In this document: piece after piece, positions 8,490 through 16,773 of the stretch
How the letters are laid out: each line of letters begins with the position of its first letter
Position numbering within the stretch: the first letter of the stretch is position 1
NCBI RefSeq assembly: GCF_000422565.1
Contig: NZ_AUMA01000010.1
Location: forward strand, 1 to 64,000
Source of the DNA: Desulfovibrio aminophilus DSM 12254
Lineage (GTDB): Bacteria; Desulfobacterota; Desulfovibrionia; Desulfovibrionales; Desulfovibrionaceae
Length of the DNA stretch: 64,000 bases
Direction: 5' to 3'
Made by a program: the position numbers and the translations under genes
The notes under the pieces: model-generated
What the model saw: only the letters and a program-made list of their open reading frames with translations
The model's database searches: none
What the model was told of the DNA's origin: nothing

Positions 8490-9026
8490 CTACCTCCTTA
8501 AGGAGCATTCGGTTGGTGTTCCATGAAACGCGAGCTGCCAGCCGATTCCTTCCAGCACGTCGAACAGGGTGTATGTCGTCTCGAAGACGAAGACATTGAC
8601 CTTGTCGCCGAACACGACGTGCCGCAAACCACCCAGGCGGACCGGCACGTCCAGCAGATGTTCCAGCTGATAGGACTTGATCTCCAGCGCCTCGCCGGCG
8701 GCCATGCCGTGGAACGCATGGTAGATGTCCAGGCGCGGCTTGCCCGGAAACCCGACCATTTCCACGGTCCTGGTCAGTTGCAGCCAATCCAGGCCGGCGG
8801 GCCGGCAATCCCGTTCCGGCCAGGAGCCGTAACGTTCCAGCATGCCCGGGAAAAACCTATTGACGCGCGGCAATTCGGGATAACGCTTGAGCAGGAGAAA
8901 GAAACTGCGGAGCGTGAATCCCGGATTGAGTTGAACGGAATTGCTGAAGAACGGCAGCGGATCATCCCCGATGGGCCTGCCGCGCTCCATCATGCGGCCG
9001 TCCGGTTGCAACTCCACCATGTCCAT
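8490..9026 (-). CDS. conserved-looking protein of unknown function
   Basis: 178 residues from ATG at 9026 with AGGA upstream; an ATG at 9020 is possible. No domain is recognised. The N-terminal half is Pro/Arg-rich with a hydrophobic stretch (SFFLLLKRYPELP). The C-terminal half (DIYHAFHGMAAGE, ETTYTLFDVLEGIGW) looks like a compact alpha/beta fold. It lies 4 nt upstream of the universal stress gene and has its own candidate promoter at 9064-9092. I recall a short unknown gene next to the stress-protein gene in the tmc region of Desulfovibrio vulgaris; this was not checked. Confidence 0.75.
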   Translation of the reverse strand: MDMVELQPDGRMMERGRPIGDDPLPFFSNSVQLNPGFTLRSFFLLLKRYPELPRVNRFFPGMLERYGSWPERDCRPAGLDWLQLTRTVEMVGFPGKPRLDIYHAFHGMAAGEALEIKSYQLEHLLDVPVRLGGLRHVVFGDKVNVFVFETTYTLFDVLEGIGWQLAFHGTPTECSLRR

Positions 9027-9063
9027 CAGCAAAATCCTATAAAAAAGGTATACTTTTCCTGGC

Positions 9064-9092
9064 CCAATATTCCAAAACAAAAAACGCGTCAA
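9064..9092 (-). promoter_or_regulatory. internal promoter of the signalling cluster
   Basis: On the minus strand -35 TTGACG (9087-9092), an A/T-rich 17 bp spacer and -10 TATTGG (9064-9069) lie in the gap after the receiver-kinase gene at 9115. This AT-rich patch stands out against GC-rich surroundings. It would let the unknown gene, stress protein, receivers and second receiver-kinase be expressed separately from the two upstream kinases. Confidence 0.5.
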
Positions 9093-9114
9093 GAAGCTCC
9101 CGGGCCGCTTTTTT

Positions 9115-10278
9115 CTACATCCCCGTCGAACCGCTCCCCCGAAGGGTTTCCGGGCGTGGCAGCCTCGCAGTGAAGGTCGTTCCTCGCCCCGGCGCGGACT
9201 CCACCTCCAGAACCCCGCCGTGCTGTTCGACGATTTTCCGGCTGGCGGCCAGACCCAGCCCCGTGCCGCGGCCGCCCTTGGTGCTGAAAAACACCGTGAA
9301 GAGCATGTCCACGGTGTCCGCGTCCATGCCAGGTCCGTTGTCCCGAACAACGTAGCGCACCCCTCCCCCCGCGTCCGGCTCCACCCGCAGTTCCACCCGA
9401 CACGGCTCGGGCCGCTCCCCGCGCTCGGCGCAGGCGTCCAGGGCGTTGACCACGAGATTGAGCAAGCAGCGGTGCATGGCCTCGGGGTCCAAGAGAGCCT
9501 GAGACATACCCGGAGCCTTGTCCAGGACCAGATCGACGCCCTGCTCCCGGGCCCGCGCACGCATCAGGGCGGCGATCTCCTCCAGGGGACCGGCGGGATC
9601 GGTGGGATGGAAATGAAGTTCCTCCGGCCGCGAGTAGTCCAGCAGCGCCAGGGAGAGATCCTTGATCTTCTCCACGTTGGCCTTGAGCATCTCCCACCCC
9701 TGCTCCAGGTAGACCCGGCGATCCTGTTTGAGCCCCTGCTCCAGGAGAAAGATACAGCCCTCCAGCCCGCCCGCGATGTTCTTGATGGCGTGGGCCATGC
9801 CCGCCGCGGCCTGCCCGGCGGCCGCCAGCCGCTCGGCGCGCACCAGTGCTCGCGACTTCTCCTCGACCATCCGCTCCAGGTTGGTCGTGTACTCCCGCAA
9901 CTGGCGCCGAAGATGGCTCCGCTCGCGGGCCCGCTTCAGAGCGATCTCCAAAATCGCGTCGTTGACGGGCTTGGTCACGAAGTCGGCGGCCTCGCGCTGA
10001 ATGCTCTGAATGGCCAAATCGATGTCGCCGTGGCCGGTGATCATGATCACCTCCACGTCCGGGTCGCGCTTCTTGAGCCGCTCCAGCAGCTCGATGCCGT
10101 CCATGCCGGGCATCTTGATGTCCGTGAGCACCACCCCCGGCCGAACCCGGTCGAAGACGGCCAGGGCTTCCTCGCCGGTGCGGGCCGTATGCACCACGTA
10201 CCCGGCGTCGGCCAGGGACAGGGAGAGCACCGTGCGGATGCCCTCTTCGTCATCCACCAGCAGCAGATTCCTATCCAT
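9115..10278 (-). CDS. receiver - histidine kinase
   Basis: 387 residues. The N-terminal receiver (1-120, Asp53 in LTDIKMPGMDG, Lys103) joins by a coiled coil (120-155) to a dimerisation domain with His163 (GMAHAIKNIAGG) and an ATPase domain (NLVVNALDACAE, DNGPGM, GRGTGLGL). No PAS or membrane segment. The receiver is nearly the same as that of 4619-6535, so the two genes are paralogues. It overlaps the upstream heme-type kinase gene by 8 nt, so that kinase is a likely partner that could phosphorylate this receiver. Confidence 0.9.
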   Translation of the reverse strand: MDRNLLLVDDEEGIRTVLSLSLADAGYVVHTARTGEEALAVFDRVRPGVVLTDIKMPGMDGIELLERLKKRDPDVEVIMITGHGDIDLAIQSIQREAADFVTKPVNDAILEIALKRARERSHLRRQLREYTTNLERMVEEKSRALVRAERLAAAGQAAAGMAHAIKNIAGGLEGCIFLLEQGLKQDRRVYLEQGWEMLKANVEKIKDLSLALLDYSRPEELHFHPTDPAGPLEEIAALMRARAREQGVDLVLDKAPGMSQALLDPEAMHRCLLNLVVNALDACAERGERPEPCRVELRVEPDAGGGVRYVVRDNGPGMDADTVDMLFTVFFSTKGGRGTGLGLAASRKIVEQHGGVLEVESAPGRGTTFTARLPRPETLRGSGSTGM

Positions 10279-12559
10279 GCCTCTCCCCTTCGTTCTTCCA
10301 TTCCGGGAAAGTCATCACGAAGCGGGTCCACTCCCCTTCCACGGACTCGGCGCGGATGGTCCCCCCGCAGTCCTTGATGATCCCGTAGCTGATGGACAAT
10401 CCGAGGCCCGTGCCCTTGCCGACCTTCTTGGTGGTGAAGAACGGCTCGAAGATCTTGTCCAGGATGCCCCGGGGAATGCCCCGGCCCGTGTCCTCGACCT
10501 CCACCCGCACACCGCCGGAGATCCTCCGCGAAGTGATCGTGATCCGCTTTCCGCCCGGCGGGGCCGTGGTCCCGGCCCACCTTTCCTCAATGGCGTCGCG
10601 GGCGTTGATGAGCATGTTGATGAAAACCTGCTCCAGCCGCCCCGGGTCGGCCTTGATGGGCGGCAGGCTCTCGTCCAGCCGCCAGTCCACGGTGATCTCG
10701 CGCAACTTGAGCTGCTGGCTGAAGATGTCGAAGGCCCGCCGCAGGACTTCATTGACCCGCACCGGCTCCAGGCTCATCTCAGGCTTACGGCCGAACTCCC
10801 GAAGATGGTTGATGATCCTGGTGGCCCGGTCCACATGACTGTCGATCTCACGGGCCATGGTGCCCAAAATTTCCTCGTCGATGGGCTCCTTGCGGCTGAT
10901 CTTGCGGGCGATGAAGCTGCTGGCGGTCTTGATCACCGAAAGCGGCTGGTTCAGCTCATGGGCCACACCCGTGGCCATCTCGCCGAGGGTGGCCATCTTC
11001 GAGGCCTGAATGAGCTGCTGCTCGGTCTCCAGGCGTTTGGTGATGTCGCTGGTGGTCACGAGCAAGACCTTGCGGCCCGAATACTCCGAGGGCGAGACGC
11101 GCACGGTCACGTAGATGCTGCGGCCGTCCCTGATGACGTTCTTGGCCCGATCCAAGACACGGGCCTGACGCAGCAGATCCGCCGTGGCCTCGCGCTCCTC
11201 CTCGCGCCAGAATTCCAGAAAGGAGGTACCCACCAGCTCATTCTTCTCGAAACCGTAGATGGCCTGGGCGGACTCGTTGCAGTCCAGGACGTTCAGGGTT
11301 TCGGCGTCAAGCACGAATAGCGGGTTGGGCGTGTTCTTGAAGATGGCCAAGTACTTGCGCTCGGAGCGTTCGAGCTTCTGCTCCAACTGCTTGCGCGAGG
11401 AGATGTCCAGACTCATTTCCATGGCCGCCACGATCTCGCCCTCGGCGTTACGCACCGGCGAGGTCGTCACCAGCCAATGCCGCATGCGACCGTCGGCGTC
11501 CGGCCCCGACTCCTCGCTGCAGTACGAGCGACCGGTCTGAAAGGTCAGCTCCACAGGGCAGTTGGGACACTTCTCGTTGCGCCCCTTGTAGGCGTGATAA
11601 CAAAAGTCCGCGTTCTTCGGCTTGAACTTCTCCTTGAACTCCAAGTTGTAGCGCAGCAGCCGGAAGTTGCGGTCCTGCACCGTGATGATGCAGGGCACAT
11701 GCGAGAAGAGATATTGGTACTCATCCTTCTGGCGATTCAGTTCGATCTGCTTGTTGCTGATGTCCCGGCCCATATCCGTGATGGACTTGGCCAGCTGCCC
11801 CATCTCGTCCTCGTGGTCGATGTCGATGCGGGAACACTCTCCGCCCTTGGCGATGAGCTGGGTGCCCACGATGAGCTTGCGGATAGGCCGGATCACGAAC
11901 CGCAGCATGAAGATGTAGATCACCGAGGCCAGGGCCAGGAAGACCACGGCCGTGAAACCGATGATGCGGTTCTTGAAGAGCGCCACCTCGCGATCCAGAT
12001 CCTCTAGGGAGACGACCACGTCGATGGCCCCGAGGATCTTCTTGTCCGATGGGTGGTAATGGCAGCCCTCGGTGCAGCCCGGCTCGTTGTAGACCGGGTC
12101 CAGGATGCCCATGAGGCGTGTGCCGTCCCAATTCTCGAAAACCCGGATGCGCTCGTCCAGGGCCAAAGAGGACAACGGCGGCGAGGCGCGGTGGCAGACG
12201 TGGCAGGCCTCGGCCTCGATGTTGGTGCGGGTGTCGATCTCCCGCTCCACGTTGGAATATTTTATTTCTCCGGCCTTGTTGTATATGCGCAGGGCCAGGA
12301 TGTCCTTCTGCCGGCCGATGTTGGCGATGATCTGCTGGATGTCCTCGCGGGAGTTGAGCATCATGGCGTAATGCGTACCGAGCTTGATGGTCGTGCCCAG
12401 GCGGTCGGCCTCGGCCACCATGTAGCCCATGAGCTGTTCCTCCTGATGCACGATGGCCAAGTAGGACAGCCCCGCGATGCTCAGGAGCAGGCCGAGCCCC
12501 GTGGAGATGATGAGCTTGGCGGTCAGGCTCTGCCGCACCAGCTTCGGAATGCCCCGCAT
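10271..12559 (-). CDS. membrane histidine kinase with putative periplasmic heme c site
   Basis: 762 residues from ATG at 12559, with GGAGG upstream. TM1 about 15-37, periplasmic region 38-197, TM2 about 198-220, HAMP, PAS (285-390) with Cys320, 331 and 334 in a [10 protein letters not shown] context, second PAS (400-510), H-box His534 ([10 protein letters not shown]), ATPase domain to about 750. The periplasmic part holds a CxxCH (119-123, CHVCH) and a CX3CH (162-167, CTEGCH), so covalent heme c attachment is plausible. Known heme c kinases sense redox or gas ligands. First gene of the cluster, transcribed divergently from tmc, whose expression it may control (inference). Confidence 0.88.
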   Translation of the reverse strand: MRGIPKLVRQSLTAKLIISTGLGLLLSIAGLSYLAIVHQEEQLMGYMVAEADRLGTTIKLGTHYAMMLNSREDIQQIIANIGRQKDILALRIYNKAGEIKYSNVEREIDTRTNIEAEACHVCHRASPPLSSLALDERIRVFENWDGTRLMGILDPVYNEPGCTEGCHYHPSDKKILGAIDVVVSLEDLDREVALFKNRIIGFTAVVFLALASVIYIFMLRFVIRPIRKLIVGTQLIAKGGECSRIDIDHEDEMGQLAKSITDMGRDISNKQIELNRQKDEYQYLFSHVPCIITVQDRNFRLLRYNLEFKEKFKPKNADFCYHAYKGRNEKCPNCPVELTFQTGRSYCSEESGPDADGRMRHWLVTTSPVRNAEGEIVAAMEMSLDISSRKQLEQKLERSERKYLAIFKNTPNPLFVLDAETLNVLDCNESAQAIYGFEKNELVGTSFLEFWREEEREATADLLRQARVLDRAKNVIRDGRSIYVTVRVSPSEYSGRKVLLVTTSDITKRLETEQQLIQASKMATLGEMATGVAHELNQPLSVIKTASSFIARKISRKEPIDEEILGTMAREIDSHVDRATRIINHLREFGRKPEMSLEPVRVNEVLRRAFDIFSQQLKLREITVDWRLDESLPPIKADPGRLEQVFINMLINARDAIEERWAGTTAPPGGKRITITSRRISGGVRVEVEDTGRGIPRGILDKIFEPFFTTKKVGKGTGLGLSISYGIIKDCGGTIRAESVEGEWTRFVMTFPEWKNEGERHG

Positions 12560-12756
12560 GATTCCCGCCCGCCTCCACCGGCTGCACTTTTTCAGACGAC
12601 GCCCAGACCGTCCTCGACGCCCGGCCGGACGTCCCCGAGACACCGCCGGGCCTCAACTGCATTGCCTACCGAAACGCTCTTGTATGCTATCTCATATCAG
12701 TTTGCATTGTCACCACTTTTTTGGTTCGAGTAAAGCATACCTCTTTTGTCCGAATA

Positions 12757-12772
12757 AGTATGAAGACATACT
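12757..12772. repeat. inverted repeat AGTATG-N4-CATACT, candidate operator
   Basis: Perfect 6 bp arms (12757-12762 and 12767-12772) around AAGA. Related half-sites occur at 12682-12687 (GTATGC) and 12735-12740 (GCATAC). It lies about 65 bp upstream of the sigma-54-type promoter. No transcription factor can be assigned. Confidence 0.4.
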
Positions 12773-12835
12773 AAATTAGTCGGGAATGAACAACGGCGGC
12801 GTATACCGTAGTAAAAAAATCCATGATTCGGACGC

Positions 12836-12851
12836 TGGCCTTTTTTTTGCC
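12836..12851 (+). promoter_or_regulatory. sigma-54-type promoter upstream of tmcD
   Basis: The sequence TGGCCTTTTTTTTGCC fits the -24/-12 pattern TGGC-N7-TTGC with exact spacing. It points toward tmcD, whose ATG is about 170 nt downstream. No AAA+ activator gene is encoded nearby, so the enhancer-binding protein would come from elsewhere. The T-tract could produce part of the match by chance. Confidence 0.5.
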
Positions 12852-13020
12852 GAATCCCTCTTTTCAAAATACGAAAAAGATGTTAGTGTCACAGTATTAA
12901 ATAAGTATATCAATATCTTGTATCATTCATGAAACGTGGTAAGTTCTCTTTTTCGCGTGCCCGCGTACCGGTCACCCGCATCGACCGGTGCGCCAACCTC
13001 AATTGAGTCAAGGAGGCCCT

Positions 13021-14283
13021 ATGCTGCACCCTGCTTCCTCATGGGACTGGCAGCCTGGTGAGCGAGTGGTGCTGGATTCCACTGCCTGTCCGGCGCCGCA
13101 TGAATGGCAGGAGGAGCCCCATGTCTCGCCCGACGGCGAGAAATTCGGGGCGATCGTCCGCCTGGACGACGGCCTTTTCACCCTTTGCGTGAACGGAACC
13201 CCCTGGGAGGCCACGTTCGACAAGATTTGGAACCCGCGCTTCAGCCCTGACGGGCGGCTGACCTCCATCGTGCAGCAGGACGGGGAATGGACCCTGGCCG
13301 TGGACGGCGAAGCCTGGCCCGAGAACTATGCCTACCTCTGGTCCACCATGTTCTCGGCCGACGGTTCGGTCATCGCCGCGGCCATCCAGCAGGACGGCGA
13401 GTATGGTCTCTGCATCGACGGCGCTCCGTGGGAAACCCTCTACGAAAACGCCAACCAGTTCACCCTAAGCCGTGACGGCCAGGCCACCGCCGCGGTGGTC
13501 CAGATGCAGTCCATGGCGGCGGCGGATCTCGCCGCCTTCCAGCGCGGCGTGTTCTCAGTGGCGATCAACGGCCAGCCCTGGGAACGCACCTTCGTCAACG
13601 TCTATACGCCGACCTTCGACGCCTCGGGTAGCCGCGTGGCCGCCCAGGTTCGCCTCAATCTTTACGACTACGGCATCGCCGTGGACGGAGAGACCTGGAA
13701 GCAGACGTACGCCTGCGTCTGGGAACCGCGCTTCAATCCGGCCTCCGGCGCGGTGGTCGCGCCGGTGCGCATCGCCGGTTCCTGGGGCCTGGCCCAGGAC
13801 GGCCAGATCATCTGGGAGCCGGTCTTCGCCCAGTGCTGGCAGCAGGCCTTCAGCCGCGACGGCAAGACCATCGCCGCCATCGTGGCCACGGGCTACGGCA
13901 AATTCACCGTGGCCGTGAACGCCAAGCCCTGGGCCGCCACCTTCCCGGTGGTGACCGACCTGACGCTTTCCGCCGACGGCAAGCGCGCCGCGGCCCTGGC
14001 CAACGAGTACAACGCCGACTGGCAGGTGGTCGTGGACGGCCGGCCCTGGAACGGCGTCTTCGACATGGCCTGGAAACCGGTCTTCAGCCCGGACGGCGCC
14101 CGCGTGGCCGCCAAGGTCGAACGCAAGGGCCGCCAGAACGTCCTGCTCGACGGCAAGCCTTACAAGCGGGACTTCGAACAGGTCTGGGAACCTGCCTTCA
14201 GCCCCGACGGCTCCAAGGTGCTCATCCGCGCCCGCGACGGCGGCAAATACCTCCGAATCGTGGCCCAGGCCGCGGACTTCTAG
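13021..14283 (+). CDS. tmcD: TmcD, Trp-rich repeat protein of the Tmc complex
   Basis: 420 residues, no signal peptide or membrane helix, so probably on the cytoplasmic face. It is made of about eight imperfect 45-50-residue units. Each carries a pattern like W-x-P-x-F-SxDG, a charged strand, then vDGxPW (e.g. WNPRFSPDG, LAVDGEAW, WEPAFSPDG), which suggests a beta-propeller. The Trp content and position beside tmcC-B-A identify it as TmcD, the Trp-rich subunit of the Tmc transmembrane redox complex of sulfate reducers. Its exact role is unknown. Excellent ribosome-binding site (AAGGAGG). Other WD40-like beta-propellers cannot be excluded from sequence alone. Confidence 0.85.
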   Translation: MLHPASSWDWQPGERVVLDSTACPAPHEWQEEPHVSPDGEKFGAIVRLDDGLFTLCVNGTPWEATFDKIWNPRFSPDGRLTSIVQQDGEWTLAVDGEAWPENYAYLWSTMFSADGSVIAAAIQQDGEYGLCIDGAPWETLYENANQFTLSRDGQATAAVVQMQSMAAADLAAFQRGVFSVAINGQPWERTFVNVYTPTFDASGSRVAAQVRLNLYDYGIAVDGETWKQTYACVWEPRFNPASGAVVAPVRIAGSWGLAQDGQIIWEPVFAQCWQQAFSRDGKTIAAIVATGYGKFTVAVNAKPWAATFPVVTDLTLSADGKRAAALANEYNADWQVVVDGRPWNGVFDMAWKPVFSPDGARVAAKVERKGRQNVLLDGKPYKRDFEQVWEPAFSPDGSKVLIRARDGGKYLRIVAQAADF

Positions 14284-14294
14284 GGGAGGAAGCC

Positions 14295-14954
14295 ATGCAC
14301 GAGATCTACAACCTGGTCACCGGACCCCTGGCCTGGCTGGCCTGGGGCATCTTCATCGTGGGTTCCATCTACCGCTTGGCCATCATGTACATCCTGGCCA
14401 AGAAGAAGGACGGTCCCTCCCTGGCCTATATGAGCTGGGGCTTCTCCCTGCGCTCGATCATCAACTGGCTCATTCCCTTCAACGCCCTGGGCTGGCGCAG
14501 GAACCCGGTGATGACCGTGGCGACCTTCGCCTTCCACATCTGCCTGGTGCTGGCGCCGATCTTCCTCCTGGCCCACGTGGCCCTCTGGGATCAGTTCTTC
14601 GGCGTGGAGTATCCCGTGTTCCGCGAAAACGTCACCGACATCATGAGCATGATCGTGGTGGCGGGCGGTCTGGTCTTCGCCGGACGGCGGCTGTTCCAGA
14701 AGGAAGTCCGCTACGTGACCACCTGCCAGGATTGGCTCATCCTGGTCATCGCGGTCCTGCCCTTCCTCACCGGCATCCTGGCCTACCATCAGATATTCAA
14801 CTACCAGACCATGGTCATCCTGCACATCCTGACCGGCGAGATCATGCTGGCGGCCATCCCGTTCACGCGGCTCTCGCACATGCTCTTCGCCGTGTTCACG
14901 CGCGCCTACATGGGCTCGGAGTTCGGCGGCGTCCGTCGGGTCAAGGACTGGTAA
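14295..14954 (+). CDS. tmcC: TmcC, membrane cytochrome b subunit
   Basis: 219 residues with five predicted membrane helices, resembling NarI-type diheme cytochrome b subunits. Candidate heme-ligand histidines lie within helices (FAFHICL, FLLAHVALW, LAYHQIF, ILHILTGE, RLSHMLF). It would take electrons delivered from the periplasm by TmcA and pass them to TmcB on the inner face. It starts 11 nt after tmcD with AGGGGAGGAAGCC upstream and is followed by tmcB after 23 nt, so one operon. Length suits a NarI-like subunit. Confidence 0.9.
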   Translation: MHEIYNLVTGPLAWLAWGIFIVGSIYRLAIMYILAKKKDGPSLAYMSWGFSLRSIINWLIPFNALGWRRNPVMTVATFAFHICLVLAPIFLLAHVALWDQFFGVEYPVFRENVTDIMSMIVVAGGLVFAGRRLFQKEVRYVTTCQDWLILVIAVLPFLTGILAYHQIFNYQTMVILHILTGEIMLAAIPFTRLSHMLFAVFTRAYMGSEFGGVRRVKDW

Positions 14955-14977
14955 GCTCCTGAAGGAGGAGGAAATAC

Positions 14978-16294
14978 ATGGGAATCCAAGACAGACTCAT
15001 CGAGGACGTCGGCCTCCGGGAGGGGGTCAAGCGCCTCACCGAGGATAAAATCGAGCAGGTGGTGCAGGCCGTCCTCAAAGGCGAGACCGGCGCGCGCCTG
15101 GCGGCCTACAACGAGATCTGCATGCGTTGCGGACTCTGCTCCGAGGCCTGCCACTTCTACCTCTCCCACGACGGCGACCCCAGCTACTCGCCCGTGGGCA
15201 AGGTGCAGCAGACCATGGCCGTGCTGCTCAAGAAGAAAGGCCGGGTCAGCCCGGACTTCATCTACGGCATGGCCCAGATCGCCTACACCGAATGCAACCT
15301 CTGCCGTCGTTGCGTGCACTTCTGCCCCGTGGGCATCGACACCGGCTACATCATGAGCACGGTGCGCCGCATCTGCCACAAGCTCGGCGTCACGCCGCAA
15401 TACATCCAGGACACGGCCCACAGCCATTCGGCCACCTTCAACCAGATGTGGGTCAAGGACGACGAGTGGATCGACACGCTCCAGTGGCAGGAGGACGAGG
15501 CCCGCGACGAATTCCCGAGCCTGCGCATCCCCTTGGACAAGGAGGGGGCGGACATCTACTACTCGGTCATCGCGCCCGAGCCCAAGTTCCGCACCCAACT
15601 CATCTACCAAGCGGCGGCCATCTTCACCGCCGCCGGCGTGGACTGGACCATGCCCTCCGAACCCGGATGGGACAACTCGGACATGTGCATGTTCACCGGC
15701 GACTTCGAGATGATGGGCCGCCTCAAGCGCCGTCACTTCGAATCCGCCCAGAAGCTCAAGGTCAAGCGCATCGTCATGGGCGAGTGCGGCCACGCCTTCC
15801 GCTCGGTCTACGACATGGGCAACCGCTGGGTGGCCTGGAAGATGTATCCGGTTCCGGTCATCCACTCCATTGAGTTCTTCTGGGAACTCATGAAGCAGGG
15901 CAAGATCAAACTGGCCAAGAAATACCCCGGCCCAGTCACGGTGCATGACCCCTGCAACGTGGTCCGCGGTCGCGGCCACCACGAGAAGCTCCGCGAACTG
16001 GTCCGTTTCCTCATCGACGGCGACATCGTCGAGATGGCCTCCAACCGCGAGCATGCCATCTGCTGCACCGCGGGCGGCGGCGTGATCAACTGCGGCCCGC
16101 CGTTCAAGAACGTCCGTCTGGCCGGCAGCAAGGCCAAGGCCGAAGAGTTGAAAGCCACCGGCGTGAAGACCATCGTGGCTCCCTGCCACAACTGCCACGG
16201 CGGCCTGGAAGATACGGTCCACCGCTACAAGCTGGGCATGGACATCAAGTTCCTCGGCGACATCATCTACGAGTGCATGGAAAAGCCGAGTTAG
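14978..16294 (+). CDS. tmcB: TmcB, CCG-domain iron-sulfur protein (HdrD-like)
   Basis: 438 residues. Two N-terminal [4Fe-4S] motifs (CMRCGLCSEAC and CNLCRRCVHFCP, residues about 48-120) are followed by two Cys-rich CCG-type modules (GECGHAFRS, DPCNVV, ICCTAGGG, APCHNCHGG). This is the architecture of heterodisulfide-reductase HdrD/DsrK relatives, in which CCG domains bind a non-cubane cluster. It would receive electrons from TmcC and reduce a cytoplasmic partner, thought to be linked to sulfate reduction. No signal peptide. Start at 14978 is preceded by GAAGGAGGAGG. Confidence 0.93.
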   Translation: MGIQDRLIEDVGLREGVKRLTEDKIEQVVQAVLKGETGARLAAYNEICMRCGLCSEACHFYLSHDGDPSYSPVGKVQQTMAVLLKKKGRVSPDFIYGMAQIAYTECNLCRRCVHFCPVGIDTGYIMSTVRRICHKLGVTPQYIQDTAHSHSATFNQMWVKDDEWIDTLQWQEDEARDEFPSLRIPLDKEGADIYYSVIAPEPKFRTQLIYQAAAIFTAAGVDWTMPSEPGWDNSDMCMFTGDFEMMGRLKRRHFESAQKLKVKRIVMGECGHAFRSVYDMGNRWVAWKMYPVPVIHSIEFFWELMKQGKIKLAKKYPGPVTVHDPCNVVRGRGHHEKLRELVRFLIDGDIVEMASNREHAICCTAGGGVINCGPPFKNVRLAGSKAKAEELKATGVKTIVAPCHNCHGGLEDTVHRYKLGMDIKFLGDIIYECMEKPS

Positions 16295-16313
16295 GGCGAG
16301 GGGGAGAAACCAT

Positions 16314-16694
16314 ATGAAGAAAACCACGATTGTCGCCCTGCTGGCTCTCTGGGTGCTGGTCCCGGCCCTGCGGGTCGCCGCCCAGGACGATCTCAAGGAG
16401 ATCAAGTCGGAGGCCTTCGGCACGCTCCAGCGTCCGGCGGTTCCCTTCGACCACAACGCCCACAACGAAAAGGCCCAGATCGAGGACTGTCTGGTCTGCC
16501 ATCACAGCGGCGAGAACGGCCGTCAGGACAAGACCACCGGTAGCGAGGGCACCCCCTGCTCCGAATGCCACAAGGTCAAGCCCACGGGCAAGACCACCTC
16601 GCTCATGCGCGCCTACCACAAGCAGTGCATCACCTGCCATACGGAAAAAAAGAAGGGCCCCGTCGCCTGCGGCGAGTGCCACATCCGCAAGTAG
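16314..16694 (+). CDS. tmcA: TmcA, type II tetraheme cytochrome c3
   Basis: 126 residues with a Sec signal peptide cleaved near VAAQ (about residue 23). Four CxxCH heme sites (CLVCH, CSECH, CITCH, CGECH) and extra His residues (FDHNAHNEK, HH, AYHKQ) give bis-His tetraheme coordination of class III cytochromes. Being the tetraheme gene of the tmc set, it is TmcA, which takes electrons from hydrogenase or type I cytochrome c3 and passes them to the membrane complex. It is last in this operon. A strong hairpin follows at 16703-16731. Confidence 0.95.
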   Translation: MKKTTIVALLALWVLVPALRVAAQDDLKEIKSEAFGTLQRPAVPFDHNAHNEKAQIEDCLVCHHSGENGRQDKTTGSEGTPCSECHKVKPTGKTTSLMRAYHKQCITCHTEKKKGPVACGECHIRK

Positions 16695-16702
16695 TCTCAA
16701 CC

Positions 16703-16731
16703 CCGGGGGGCGGGGCCGTCCCGCCCCCCGG
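16703..16731 (+). terminator. GC-rich hairpin after tmcA
   Basis: A perfect 12 bp stem (16703-16714 with 16720-16731) closes a 5 nt loop, followed only by CTTCTCTCC and no U-run. It may be an mRNA-stabilising or attenuating structure between tmcA and the Rrf2 gene, not a full terminator. Confidence 0.5.
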
Positions 16732-16773
16732 CTTCTCTCCCGCGCCAACGTTCAGAGACAGGAGGCGATCGCC

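Larger units (their letters stand above)
12560..13020. promoter_or_regulatory. AT-rich divergent control region between kinase cluster and tmc
   Basis: No gene is seen in these 461 bp. The middle (12660-12950) is strikingly AT-rich. Minus strand: a possible promoter for the kinase cluster, GTGACA, 18 bp, TAGCAT (read within about 12684-12713). Plus strand: a sigma-54-type site at 12836-12851. GTATGC at 12682-12687 mirrors GCATAC at 12735-12740, and AGTATG/CATACT form a perfect inverted repeat at 12757-12772. The tmcD ribosome-binding site AAGGAGG ends just before 13021. Confidence 0.6.
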
